A DNA stretch of 64,000 nucleotides from Struthio camelus (Eukaryota; Chordata; Aves; Struthioniformes; Struthionidae): contig NC_090943.1 in NCBI RefSeq assembly GCF_040807025.1, positions 138,698,264 through 138,762,263 on the forward strand. Reading direction: 5' to 3'. A program made the translations under genes and the position numbers. The notes under the pieces were generated by a model that worked only from the letters and a program-made list of their open reading frames with translations, was not told where the DNA came from and did not search any database. This document shows positions 51,201 to 63,493 of this stretch, piece by piece. Every line of letters begins with the position of its first letter. The first letter of the stretch is position 1.

Positions 51201-52604
51201 TAATTTCTAAGAATTATAAGAAATTAACTTTTAAGATGAAAAATGTTGTTAAGGTAATTTAATATTGAGGCTTAGGATTCTTCTCTGAATTATTAAATAT
51301 TACTCAATTTTCTTAAAACAGTATTTGTTCAGCATACTACTACAGAAATAATGCTAACCTTGGATTTGCAAATCCAGATTTTTCTGTGATGTAACAGAAG
51401 AGAGATGGACTTAATGCTTAAAAGTTTATTTGTGAAACAGTTCAGCATATGATAACAAAAACTTATAAATGAGGCTTAAGTTTGGAGATAAGTGGTTTGA
51501 TAGCAACTTGGGATGTTGGAATCCTTTATGAAGGCTTATAAGGAAATTAGTTTCACGTTGCAGATATGGAAGGATAATTTAACATAGATATCTAGTAGTA
51601 TTTTTAGGTGCTATTGGGAATCTGGTTGTCAGCATGGAGCTGTTAGGTATGACACAGGATCTGCTGAAGACCTACCTTCTTCTGAAGTAGAAGTTAAATG
51701 CCAGGCAGGAGCCTGAGTAGAAATAGGTGAGCAGTTAGAGAAAAGACAGCCTTTGTCTTGGTTGCTGAAAGGCGAGCTTTACAAGAGCTTGTGTGTATTT
51801 TATATACATATGTACACACAAGTGGCATATACAACCACAACTACTTTTATAGATTTAGAGGTAAGAGGTAAAATCAAATTGATATCCTCCTATAATAGCA
51901 GTTTAAGACAAACTGAGAGGAAGTGTTTAATATGGTATATGCAAAATGCACGTGCTACCGAATGTAATTACCGAAAATATCTGTATTGGTACTGACTTTG
52001 AAGCAAAACAAGTAACGTTTGCTGCCAGTTCCAGTTATCTTCAGGAGTGAAAGGGAACTTAACCTCAAAGAGAACATCTCGTAGATGACCTGTCTTACTT
52101 GATTCTCTGCATTTTTTTGTCCGAAAACAAAAGGAAGCCGCCTCTCTAAAGAGCGATATCTACATCAGTTTTTGGCTTTCATATGTGAGGTGTTAAAGTT
52201 ATTGGAATGGTGTATGGTAATAGTCAGCTGGTGAATCACATCCGGAAAGTGACATGTTTGTAGTGTTCCTGTCCCAAATGAAAGGCTCCATTCCTATAAA
52301 TGATTGTTTTAACACTGAAAGAGGAGTTAGGACCATGTGAGAAGTAGATGAGAAGGGTAGGTTACTGTTCTTAAGACCTGTGATATATCGGTAGGAAATG
52401 CCCTTAAAGGAATTGGTTGCTGACTGAAAATTTTTCCCTGAGACTGAGAATGTACTTATTTGCTCTTGTTAATGTTGAATTCTGTCAGGTGAGGTCTGTT
52501 GGCTCCTCTGCTGAGGCATGTGACCCTGCTGTTTGTTTGCAGAACTCTCCTCTTTACCCTTTTGAAAATTAAACGTGTTGCAGATTTTTTTTATTTCCAT
52601 TCAG

Positions 52605-52685
52605 TGTGGCCACCTGCAGTGTAATCACTTAATCTTTATTGTGTTGTTCTTTCAACGAACTCTAAATTTATCATTACTGCAGTCA
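52605..52685 (+). CDS. Weak candidate 81-nt exon
   Basis: The acceptor TTTTATTTCCATTCAG is good, and TCA|GTAGGT is a fair donor. In phase 0 the 27 codons are open, reading CGHLQCNHLIFIVLFFQRTL and on to LLQS. Phase 0 in and phase 0 out is compatible with the GTAGGT donor of the 48154 exon. The sequence is hydrophobic and may be a chance frame. Include only if RNA supports it. Confidence 0.2.
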
Positions 52686-54639
52686 GTAGGTCAATGAAAC
52701 GGGCAGAGCACTTAAAAGTTGAGTTACTGAGTTTCTTTGCAGCTTCTATTGAGCTGACAGTTACAGCATATGAATCCCACAGGCTGTAATCACTGCTTAT
52801 TTACTTCAGTTAATTATACATTCATTATGACTAAGACTCATTACTGCCTACTTTCCAGAGATTGTGGTGTCTTCTGGAATAACTCAGTTTTCAAAGAAAA
52901 GTCACTGTACGATTTGACTTATCTATTCTAGGATGCTTTGGTGTGACTAAGGCATGTTACATGACTGCAGCAGCCTCTTGTGTTATGGTCTGTAAACTAC
53001 ACTTCTGTCAGGTGAAACCCACGTGCTTTTTGTGACTGAAAAAAAGTTATGGGATAGGGTTAAAGGGATGAAGATTTCACTTATGCTGTTGAAGTTCACA
53101 GCTGCTACATCAAGCAGTGATGAAAGGTTCTCAGCTTCCATTTTATGGTGAAATATCTTGAAATGGTTACCCAAGCATTTCTAAATGCTCTAAACCCAGA
53201 CACAGTATATAGTCCTTGGTTACTAATTTTTAGGTGTGAACATCTGCAGTTGCTAGTAGTATAAGTAGATCATAACTTCGGAACCATATTTTCACTAGTA
53301 CTCGATTCTTACCTGGAAACAAAAACAGTGTAGAAGGCTTTTCAGGTTAAAAATGTGCATATGTATTTTGGTTTTGCCTTTTATAGAAGGCCTGTGAGAG
53401 TTTTTGTTTGCATTTTTAATTTTTGGCAAAAAAAAAAAAGGTTAAAAACAAACAAACAAAAACCACCACTGGTATGATTTCAGGCTCCCTGAGGTGGTTT
53501 AGAGTCCAGAGGCAGGTTGGAACATCTGTGAAGAGCAAGTAACCATTTGAGTAAGCTTCTAAAATAATGAGTATTTAACAAGATCTAGTCACAATTTTAG
53601 ACATTAGCTATATGAAATTGGGTTGCTTGTGATACTTACCATTTTTGAGAGCTGTAATCTTAGCTAGAGAAGCTTGTCAGTTTCTTAGACTAGGCAGATT
53701 GGAAGCTTAGTTTAAGAGGGTATTCGAAGCCATTCTTTTTATAAATAATAAAGTGATTCCCCTTGCCCGCTTTCCCTCTTCTACCCTGTCAGTCACTTGC
53801 AAAAGGATACGCTAAGACAAGACTGCTATAAAGCAATGTCAGTAACAGTGTAAAAGTGCTTATATTTTCTCAGAGAGAGGACAAATGTGGAAAATTTTAA
53901 ACTAAGTGAAAAAGGAAGAAGCATTCTTGTAGATCTCTTAAAGGAAGAGATTTGTAATTAAACATAACTGAACATGGAGCTTTGTTGATGCGTACTTTTT
54001 AGAATATGATTGAGAAGACAACCAGAAGTCAGTTTCTCCTAGATTTGTATAAGTTTTTAACAGAAATCCCTTAGAACTCAGGTGAATAAGCATAACTCCA
54101 CCTTTTGCCATAAAGTAGTTAAACAACTTCTTACTGGGCATGATTTCCTATTCTTAAAGTAAATCCATAGAACCTTCTCTTGGATTAGTTCTTCCTTTTG
54201 AAACAGTCTGCTTAGTCACAAAGGAAAGGTCAGTTTTTGTGGTTGGGCTTTGATCCTGATATAGTTCTTTATATTTGAAAGTATTACTGATTCCTTAGTG
54301 CTGTAAAATAAAATTAGACTCTGCTTATATATGTGTGTTTAGCTGTGTTAAATAGCTTCCAGTATTGGGTCCATAGGAAGGCAATGCATCTGTCATCATC
54401 AAAACCCCTGGTAACTGGGCTTGGTATAAGTGCTGGTGACATCTGAAGCATTTTGAGGAAATCTGAGTGAGTAGACTTATACAGAATTAATTTGAATATG
54501 AGGTTAGTATTTGAATTGCCAATTTCTAACAAGGGGCTTTCAAATATCTTTTGCAATAACTGCTTCAGAATTATATCTGACTAAATGCAGGTCTATCATC
54601 TGAGTCTTCATTTAAGCATGCATCGCTTTGTATGTGGCT

Positions 54640-55640
54640 CTTTATACATGAAAGTGTTTGTTTGGGCTACCAGAGTCAGCAACTCTCGATAGAGGTGGGG
54701 CTGCTGTAGCTTCATGCCTCCAGGCTCAACCAGCAGTGAGACTGTGCATGCGTTCCTGGTGCTGCACACATAAACATGTATATACAACACTTTTTACATA
54801 CACACACAGCAACCCACACAGATCAGCACAGACAGAAAACACACCACTCACGCAAACACAGACAGCACCAATAGCTTCATCCCATACCCCTCTCTGACTG
54901 ATCGGGATTAAGGTCCTTTGGTGGGAAATAAGTACAGTAGGGATCCTTTCAGTAACTGGCCCTTGGAGCCTTTCATCTTCCCTTGCCTCGTGCATGCACC
55001 CAAATGCATGTGTGTGCATGGGTCTCTTAGGCATCCCTCAGACCCCACGGCCTCTGGCAGTTGGCCTGGACCCCTTGCTCCCTCCGGTAGCCAGCTCCTC
55101 CAGTTGTTTCTCAGACACCCATACCCACCCAGCCACCTCTGGCTCCTAAGGCACTTCCCATGCTCTCTGGCTGGACCAGTTGTTCACACCACAGACCCAG
55201 AGGCCCGTGATCCTACTCCCGTTGCTGGCACTTAGACCTCCCAGCATACATACGCATACAGAATTGTGAGCCCCCTCACCCAGAAAAACAGTTAGAAGTA
55301 GAGCATGATGAGAAGAAGGACAATTGGTGATTAGACGTAGGGCATGGCCAGACAAGTGTACTGACCTGCATCCTGTTCACATGTGGCCGGCCCCTTTTAC
55401 CCCCTTTTCCTTCTATTTTCCTACCCTTGTTCCTTCCCCAAACCACCTTGATTCCTGCCTTTCCCTGCCTTTGCTTCCTCCCCTAAGCCTCCCCAAATAA
55501 GTCTTGTATGATCCCCAAATACTCTTAATCTGCATCCCATAATAAATCTCATAGCCTCCTAAGCCCGATGTAATGCTCCTGAGTCTGAAAGGTGCTATGG
55601 AGAGCTGAACCCCTCCTGTTGACTGGGCGCTGATGGCTTC
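54640..55640. mobile_element. C-rich, compositionally foreign block in the intron
   Basis: About 1 kb of CA-rich then C-rich sequence with many short C-runs (CCCACC, CCCCTT types) and TGCATG-type repeats stands out from AT-rich intron on both sides. Overlapping open frames on both strands (54658-55355) come from this composition. It could be an old retroelement or LTR remnant or a degraded minisatellite. No protein motif, terminal repeat or known family is visible to me. Confidence 0.25.
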
Positions 55641-57229
55641 CCTGTGATAGCCCTAGGAGGAGCTGGGTCATGGTATTTGTTTGGGTTCCCTCGCCTGTCA
55701 GTCTGCCTCTGTGCTTTTCTGTGAGTGTGGAGATGAACTTTTTATCGCATAACCTTCAATTTTATTTTTGATATGTGCTGGCAAATAAACTGTCTAATCA
55801 CTTGTGAGCATAGTTGAAAATCTGTGGTAGAAGAAACTGACTGGCCCTGGAAGTGTGAATTAAGGCGATACTGTTACAAAAGCAAAAGGTATTCTGAAAT
55901 GTTACCTTTAGGTTTTTCAAATGGCAGCAGGAGTAAGGAACAGGCTTTGGTAACAGTATTAATGGTCTAAACTTTCATTTGTAAACTAATGAGTTGAATA
56001 TATTTTTTTGAATGATGTTTGCATTTGCATAGAGATTCTTTTTGATATACCTTTAAAGTACATTTAGTTCGTATTTGACTTGTAGGTCTTGCAAGTTTTG
56101 TTAAATGATGCTCTTCTTGGTTAAGAACCATGAAGGATGGATAATGTCTATTTTATACAAAGTAAGCATTGAACAGCTTAAGTAAATGGATTTTTGGACA
56201 AGGCTGAGCCATTTTAGGAGATGCTGTTGGCTTACAGATGTATATGGTGTGCCTGGAGAGTGAAGCAGATTATGAAAAGGGCCTTTAAAGTGTGCATCTC
56301 TAAGGCTCCTCACAGGCTTTGAAGATGAAAGGGAAGAACGTTATGTACAACTAGATACCCTTTTTTGCAAATTTATTTTTTTGGACAAGATAAATTAAAA
56401 GTAGTCATTTACAGGGTTAGGTATTTCTTTGTTTCCCTAAACCAGGGTAAAATTGGTGAATTCAGTGTGACTCTCTTGGAGATTGCATGAGTGAAAGATT
56501 TTAGGAACTGGCTCTAGAATTTTGCATCACAGTTCAGAGGAACAGAGAAGATAAATAGGAAACAAAAGACCAGGCCTTACTCATTCATCCTCCTTAAAGA
56601 TTAAAGGCCCGAGTAATAAATAAAGTAACTTCTCAAAACATACTCTTGCATTACACTGGACCATATTAAGAATCTAGTAAACAGGAACTTTGTGATAAAC
56701 GTTGAATTTTTTTTTCTTTTTAAAGGACTTTATTTTTACATTACTAAAGCTCTGTGGTTATAGATATAAAGATCTCTCACTTGTGCTTGCTTGCTCTATA
56801 TATGAGGCGTCAGATTCCACCTAGCAGAAATCTACTAGCAGTCTCACTATTGCTGGACTGATGGTTAGGGTTTGGTACAGTGGACACCAAGTTTTTTTGA
56901 TTAGCTTCTCATAAGAGGCACATAAATAAAATTTGAGATTCTTAGACTGAGAAGTAACCGTTTTCATAATAAAATATTAAGAATTTTTCAGGCTCTAATC
57001 TTACTGCATGCTGTGGGAATGCTTTTGGAGGTGTTGTGTTTAAAACTCAAAGCCCCAAAGGTTTTGGTACAGTTGGGGCTTGATGAAGATGATTTTTGAG
57101 GTTGGACTTTTTTTTTTTTTTGCAGAGACTGCAGTAAATACATAGCTCTAAGATGAGGTTTCACATGACAGGAATGTAACCATCTTCTATTTTTACACTT
57201 GACCTCATTTCTATTTTCTTTTGCTAAAG

Positions 57230-57263
57230 GCAACAGGCGTATGTTGTTCTGTTGCTGCGAGAA
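57230..57263 (+). CDS. Weak candidate 34-nt exon
   Basis: The acceptor is strong (TTCTATTTTCTTTTGCTAAAG|G) and the donor GAGAA|GTGAGT is good. With a phase-0 start, ATGVCCSVAAR is open and the exon leaves phase 1, exactly what the 60914 exon needs. In another frame it reads QQAYVVLLLRE and leaves phase 0. That would need a later acceptor at 60943 or so (GGTGGAG or GTGCCAG) inside the next exon. Either could be chance. Confidence 0.22.
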
Positions 57264-60200
57264 GTGAGTTATTTAAATAGCTTGAAATGTTTATGTGCAA
57301 TAAGCTTTCAAACTCTATCGGTGGCTGAACTAGTGAATATATTGTCATGGGCCACGTTTAGCCTACTCAAAATTATACGAAGTGTGACTTGATCTGTTTA
57401 AGACTAGCTGCAGAGGCTGCATTTGTAGTAAAAGGTTATGAGAGTATGTTTCAGTTTTTGTACTAAACCTGTTTTGTATTTTGTTCTAAAATATTTTTTC
57501 TTTGTTCTTCTTCCTCAAGATATTATCAGTTGTTTTATGAAGGTGATACTAAAGGGAAAGGAGCATCATGTTACTGTCTGGTTTGCTGCATATTATTAAC
57601 TAATGTTCCACAGATAATCAGTTATATATAAACTATGATTCTGGGACAGAGACGATTCTCTGTATGTATAAACTATGATTCTGTTTTCTGGAACAGAGTT
57701 GCAATTGCAGATATCCTGATAACTTGATATGAAACTTTTTGTTTTGCGTCCGTCATAACATGAGGCTTTAATTAAAATTAATACTTTAATCTTTTAAAGG
57801 CCCATATAACACTGACTACTTGTGGATAACTTTGCTTTATATTATGCTGTTGTTAAAGTTATATCAAGACATTGCTTACACCTCTGTTTTCAAAATATTA
57901 GGCTTTCTTGATGCAGAAATCAAGCAGGTTTTCTTGAATTTTTTAGTAAGGTCAGCTAAGTTTATCTTAAATTGTTTTGACTGTCTTCCCATCACCACAA
58001 ACTTAATTATTAAGCAGTTTCTTTCATAAAGAGAAACGGACTTTGGTTTTAAAACGTTTAGGATTTAGTTTGTCCTTTATGTCGTGGTGTCCGCTTAATT
58101 AGCGTATGTTCAGAACAATGTTAAACCTTTGCAGAAATGTTTGTCGCTTCTGTGCCTGACTGACTAAACAGGGTTAGATCTTAAGTTTTTTGCATTTCTC
58201 TGTGCAGCTGCTCTTAACCATTAGCTGCTATGGTTAACGTAAACCCATTTGAAATGAGTATTCTCTGTTAAATACTCTTGTACAAAGCTGTTTATTGTGA
58301 CAATGAATTTTGCAGCCTGGTCATTTTGTAGCTCGCTAATTCCTGTGGAAATATGTGCACAAACAGCAGTTTCTTTTGGAAAAACAGGTGCATGATACAG
58401 ACGAGGTGAATTTCAGACATCTGTATATATTGAACATCGTTGATTCGTATCTGTCTTATGAAGTCCTGATGTTTTAAAGACTAGCCAGTGAACTAGCCGA
58501 TATTATCTGGCACATCCTGTTTCCGTGGGTCTATTAGGTCCTTCAGAGCAGCTTCTCTTCTTTCCTCTTCCTCCTGGCTGATCCGTAATAAAGCAGTACT
58601 TTGAGGTCTCATTTATACTAGGCAGACTTAAGTAGCCCTAGCCTGGGAATAGGCAGTGCTATGAGCATACCTCTCAGGAACTGACTCCTTTTAAGAGAGT
58701 ATACAACAAGGAGACTGTTACCAGATTGTTTCAAGGACACTGCTGTCTGAGAAAGGAGATATATATATATTTTTCCTATGTTAGGTTAAGCTGATATCTT
58801 CTTTCTTTGCTTATGAGATCTCTTAGTGGAACTATGACAGGTCACTGGGCCATCCTAGGCTCCCCAGAGACAAGAGCAGTTTATGCATAGTGTCTTAGAA
58901 ACAAAGCATCGCCAAACTACTTGGGCTGGTATCGGGAGAGAAGCAATACATTTGGTTTGAAATACACAGCTGAGGGGATAGCTCTGAACCCACAGATTCA
59001 GAGCATGGCCTAGCATTCACTCATGAAGGCATATAACCTCTTGAGGTGGTGGTGTCACTAATCTTCATATGTCTTACTACTAATAATAAGAAGCAGACTG
59101 GCACCTATGGCACCTATTGCTGTTTTGTTGACACTTACTATTTGACACTTACTATCAGTGTGCACTGTGAAAAAAGCATCTCATGCTGCTTTGACCGATC
59201 ACTAGCACCAAAGTATTAACAGCACCTGTGTAGTTCTACCACTAAAGCTGCCTCATACCCTCTCATAGGCATCCGTTCCTGTCGCTATCAGAAATGTGTT
59301 TTTTTTTTTTTTCTTGTTAGAGAAAACTCTTCTCTGATACTTTAGAAATACATTAGAATTATTTCTTTTAATCTTGTGAACAGTATCACTGGACTGACAG
59401 ATGCATAACAAACTTCACTGCTTCTGTTCATCATCTACTTGGGAATGTGAAGCTGAGCTAGTTCTGGGAACTAAGCAGCTACTGGTTAGTAGTGTTATCC
59501 ATCGGTAATGGAAACTCTTTCATGTCTGACAGACTGATATCTTCTGCACAGGTAGTAATGTCAGGTACTTAAAATCCCATGAGACCTTTACAAAGACAGT
59601 GGCTAGTCAGAATATTCCAGAGCTGCTTGTCATCTTATCAGCGTCTCATCCAAGAGGCTTTTTCGTTTAATAAATAAGAGCATTTCTTGAAAGAAGTTTT
59701 ATGGCAGATTCTGTCTGAATTAACACTTATGATGTTAAGATATGAGCAGATCCTGTTACGAGAATGGGTTTTCCTGTGCTTGCTCTCAATTTAAAACTTT
59801 TCTTGTAATATGAATGGCTAGATCCAAAATGTTTGTGGATATGCAAACCTCAAAGATCCCATATACTCGGGGATGCGAATGACTGACAGATAATCTTTGC
59901 TGGCAATTAGAGTCACTAAACTAGGGCAGTGAGACAGCTTTCCTGTATCTCAGCAGGGAGTTCTTACAGGATATAATTAAGAAAGGTCAGTTGGTGGCCC
60001 AGAGGGCATTCTAGGATATGAAGAACACTGAAGCTGGGTCTGTGGTGACTCTAGTGACAACTATTGGACAGTCATGAGTGGTGCTATTTGGTATCCCAAA
60101 ATAGATGCACAGAGTATGACTGAGGACTTGCTCTCCAAGGGTGTAGAGCTACTTAATCCTTGTTAGATATAATTCTGTGCTCTTAAATTTCAGAAGTTGT

Positions 60201-60913
60201 CCTGCACTCTCTGGGTTTCATCCCTGTATAGCAAATAGCACTCTTAGCCATCTCGCATGAAAACACTGAACTCCTGTTTCTTCGTTCTGAAGTAGACCAC
60301 GGAATTCGGATCACATTTACATGGTGCTACAGAGGAAAGACTGTTTGAAGAAGAAGAAACTCTTCCTGAAGCTCGGGAGGTTGGGCTTTGCAAAGACATT
60401 TTTGGTCATCCAGACTTTATGCCGTAAAAAGTACTGAGTCAAGATGTGGTGCTAAGCTGCATATTAAAAGTTTAATGCAGGAAACGCTTAAGATTCTTTG
60501 CTTTGCTATGTAATAGGAGGTAATGAATTTGTAAAGTCTTCATCAGCATAACTGAAAACAGCCAGGTGCCTGACATATAGAAAATCCTCCTTTCAGTATT
60601 CAATATTTGCCATCAAGTAAAGAAGGTGGATAGAATTTCGAATGAGAAAAACAAATGTAATGTAGAAGAAAACTGTAGAAGAAAACATATACTGAAAAAG
60701 GAATGTATCCTAGTCTAAAGAAGGAAAAAAAAAAAAGCTTTTTTTTTTCCTGGGTGGTCAACCAACAAAATTCAACTTTTTAAACTTTCAGTTCCTGTGA
60801 AAGGAAGACACTCCACTAGACGCTCCACTAGACATTCAGCAAGTTTGATCCAAAAATTACACCCTTGTGTAATCATCAAAGTTGAGCTCATTTTTGTAAT
60901 GAAATCTGCACAG

Positions 60914-61146
60914 ATGTGCTTGTCACTGCTCGTTCGTTGGTGGAGTGCCAGAGGCCTCGGCGGATCTTCCGAGACAAATGTCTTAACAGTGTGCTGTTCA
61001 GTATGTATAGGAGACTGCGTTGGGGAAGCGGGAATGAGAGCGCGCACACACCTGGAAACTTGTATCAGCATCTTCTGGAAGCTCTTAAACAGGAGGATCA
61101 GGGCTTAAAGGTTTTATCAGATGTGACTTTAACGTTTTGTGCCCGA
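60914..61146 (+). CDS. Coding exon, unidentified helical protein
   Basis: The exon follows ATCTGCACAG and ends at CCCGA|GTAAGTC, an excellent donor. It enters in phase 1 (AT completes a codon) and gives 77 open codons: VLVTARSLVECQRPRRIF, then KCLNSVLFSMYRRLRWG, NLYQHLLEALKQEDQ and VLSDVTLTFCAR. It leaves phase 0. Residue use looks genuinely coding (balanced charges, Leu-rich heptad-like spacing) and suggests helical-repeat structure of HEAT, ARM or TPR type. I do not recognise the family. The overlapping frames in phase 0 and on the minus strand are shadows. The acceptor polypyrimidine tract is mediocre, so an internal acceptor at about 60943-60949 is possible. Confidence 0.55.
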
Positions 61147-61813
61147 GTAAGTCAATACAATTCAGGTAAATTAGTAGTTAAATTCATTTGGCTTAACTTT
61201 AATCCTGTAGTCTGTTCCTTGCTCCATTGCTGTGTTGCAAAGAACCTTGAAGTATGCTTTGTGGAGAAATTAAGCTGGAGGACTCGCCATACTTGTTTTT
61301 GTATAGCTTATTTCTGCTTAACCTAAAAAGCTTCTTGAAATGATGCGCTGAACAGTAGGTTAGGAGTGAATGTTTTCGCTTGGGTAAGACAAGTCTTTCT
61401 AGAACACAGACTTGAAAGGCTAATGGCATTTCCAATACTGAATTTTCCTTAATTCAGCAGGTAGTTCAGTTACTATAGCTACTCTGAAAATGACTGTTTT
61501 CCTCCTTTCTAAACTGTTTGGAGTGAGTGACAGAAATAGCTGTGGAAGAGAGGGCAGTTTAAGTAGCAGTTATTCTTCCAGAACGTGTTGACTTTTTATT
61601 GCCTTTAGTTGCAGCTTAGCAACCAGGTATAGGTGTAAGAGTTTTGAAAATGTTTTTTAAATCCTACATTCTGGAATAGCTGTGTCCCACAGTTTATTCT
61701 GTTGAAATCGCCTATTACAGTTCATCACCTCCAGCACAGACCGTTCACATTTGGGCTTTCTCCAGCCTTTGCCTGGTGTGAAGATAATGAAATAATTTCT
61801 TTTTTCCTCTCAG

Positions 61814-61993
61814 ATAGTAATCAATTACTCTGTTTATTCAGAAGGTTCTGCTGAAGCCTCTGCTCTGTGGAGTTCAATTTCCTATTACTGCACTGTTATC
61901 ATACTTAGTATGAAAAGGAAAGCTAAACTAAAAATGGAATCCTCTTTTGGTAGAAGTTACCAAAGACAGGACAAGAACAGGCAAAACATGTGA
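61814..61993 (+). CDS. Possible alternative terminal exon
   Basis: TTTCTTTTTTCCTCTCAG is the best acceptor in the right part of the window. Phase 0, which is what the 60914 exon leaves, stays open for 59 codons (starting IVINYSVYSEGSAEASALWS) and ends in TGA at 61991. Splicing to it would make a short isoform lacking the downstream exons. No AATAAA at the proper distance is obvious, and composition may explain the frame. Confidence 0.2.
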   Translation: MVINYSVYSEGSAEASALWSSISYYCTVIILSMKRKAKLKMESSFGRSYQRQDKNRQNM

Positions 61994-62128
61994 TCTTGAG
62001 TTCATTGCAGCTGCGCAAATTGCATAAACTGGCTAACAGTGGGAGGTTTAATGGTTGGTAGCCCAGGAAACATTGATTTTCTGCTGCTAAGAACTGGTGT
62101 TCCTGATTTCTGTCAAGAGTAAACTGCA

Positions 62129-62134
<6 letters not shown>

Positions 62135-62160
<26 letters not shown>
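62135..62160 (+). repeat. 26-base poly(A) tract
   Basis: An uninterrupted A-run. No retrocopied gene body is recognisable immediately upstream, so it is a simple repeat or the tail of an unrecognised retroinsertion. The length is likely polymorphic. Confidence 0.8.
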
Positions 62161-62739
62161 GGGACTGAAGTGCGCATGTGGGGTTAATTCCCTCCTATTC
62201 CCAATCATAAAATACTTCTTATTCTGGAAACTTAACAGCTGACTCCTGTAGCTATTTTAATTAATAGTTTTATAGTTTATTGTCACCTACTTAAAATAGG
62301 TGTGTTTTTCCCCCCTCCCTGGGCAGGGGAAAGGGAATGCTTTACCAAGAGACTTTGTGTGTGCCTCAGTGCAAGAAATGCAATCTCAGACTGAACTCCC
62401 TGTGGTATTTGAACTCTTAGAGCTGACTCTCTAATGAAAATAGTATGTTCTCGGAAGACCTTAGTTCCGAGGAGCAGACTTGAAATGTGCGTGATCACAT
62501 TTATATTATTTTTCATTTTGTTTTTCTTTTGAAACAAAATAGAAGTCAAGATAGTAGGATCAAATAAGTCTATGGAAGATTCTCAAAATGTGGGGTCTGG
62601 ATAAGGCAGTATTACAAGACTTGAAGTTTGTGACATAGTTGAGATTGTATAGATTTACAAAAGGCAAGGCTTTGTCTGTCAAATTAACTCAATACCTTAA
62701 CAGTATGGTATTTAGCTTGTGTTTAAGAAAAGCTTACAG

Positions 62740-62836
62740 TCCTTAGTGACCCAAGGCATTTATTTACAAAGTGCGGAAGTATTACTTGTAAAAATTCTGA
62801 AATGTGAAAGGCTCATTTCCGTTCGATTGGCAGCTG
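62740..62836 (+). CDS. Coding exon, unidentified helical protein
   Basis: It follows AAAGCTTACAG and ends GCTG|GTAAAC. Entering in phase 0, as the 60914 exon leaves, gives 32 open codons: SLVTQGIYLQSAEVLLVKIL then KCERLISVRLAA. It leaves phase 1. The pattern of hydrophobics every three to four residues fits a pair of antiparallel helices of a HEAT/ARM-type repeat. The phase match with both neighbours is the main support, since the acceptor has a weak polypyrimidine tract. Open frames continue past the donor into the intron, which is not unusual. Confidence 0.5.
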
Positions 62837-63409
62837 GTAAACAGAAGAACTTGCAAATTTTGCATCTTATCTTCACAGAAAAGAGTTTATTTATCTGGCT
62901 TATAAAATTATGAAGATTTTAAATGCACTGAATTTGTCAGCTCTTTTGTAGATTCACGGAGCCCCCAAGCACCTGTTTGTTTAATATGACAACAGAAATA
63001 AAATTAGATGATATTTTTGATACAGAAGTCCAGTTAAACTGGTTACAAATTAAGTCGGGCACAAATCAGAGGTGTGATACACTTTTGTATAGCTTTATAG
63101 ATCAATTGAAAATTATACTGACATTTCATTTTTGTTGTGGATATGAGAAGAAACTTCTCAAGATAAACTACTCCAGTGTTTAAAATCCAAATTCGTGAAT
63201 AGTGTAGAATAAGGAACATAGAATTATTTTTATTGTCGCTGGTTTTAATCAGTGAATGAACTTTTTTAAAGACTATATTGAAAGTACAACTTCTGTTGGT
63301 TACTGGATTCCAAAGATTGCTAAGGCTAAAGACAATTGCTGCATTTTATGTTAATTCTGTGTATCCTCCCTCTTTTCTTCCAAAATTTCCATACTTCTTG
63401 GTGTCACAG

Positions 63410-63493
63410 TCATCAGAATGCTACTCATGTTGTTTGTGAACTGCATGTGTTTCAATGTAGAAACACATCAGTGCAATTCACAGGATGCTTTCT
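63410..63493 (+). CDS. Coding exon, unidentified helical protein (last in window)
   Basis: The acceptor is CTTCTTGGTGTCACAG|TC and the donor GCTTTCT|GTAAGC. In phase 1, as the 62740 exon leaves, it reads V-IRMLLMLFVNCMCFNVETHQ and on through CNSQDAF. It is open throughout and leaves phase 1 after 84 nt. Joined to the previous exon it gives SVRLAAVIRMLLMLF, a continuous hydrophobic helix. In a second frame (HQNATHVVCELHVFQ) it would fit after the doubtful exon at 62996-63071, but that reading looks less protein-like. The gene continues beyond the window. Confidence 0.45.

Larger units (their letters stand above)
48281..60913 (+). other. Long intron region(s) of the gene
   Basis: About 12.6 kb between the candidate start exon and the first well-supported coding exon. 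It is AT-rich apart from a block at about 54.64-55.64 kb. Two short candidate exons inside it (52605-52685, 57230-57263) are listed with low confidence. Another strong acceptor at 50081 is followed by a short open frame (50082-50117, VLGSEVVYIKYG in one frame) but only a poor donor. A 17-base T-run lies near 50334-50350 and (TA)n near 49190 and 58762. Confidence 0.4.
61147..62739 (+). other. Intron between coding exons
   Basis: Runs from the GTAAGTC donor to the TTACAG acceptor. It holds a possible alternative terminal exon (61814) and a 26-base A-run (62135-62160). Confidence 0.45.

Noticed and set aside
60296-60427. Acidic 43-codon frame (ATEERLFEEEETLPEAREVG segment)
   Set aside because: It looks protein-like but has a poor acceptor, a poor donor (GTAAAA) and leaves the wrong phase for the next exon.
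62996-63071. Possible exon reading EIKLDDIFDTEVQLNW
   Set aside because: It is phase-compatible but has a weak acceptor and a weak GTGTGA donor. The direct join of 62836 to 63410 gives a better protein.
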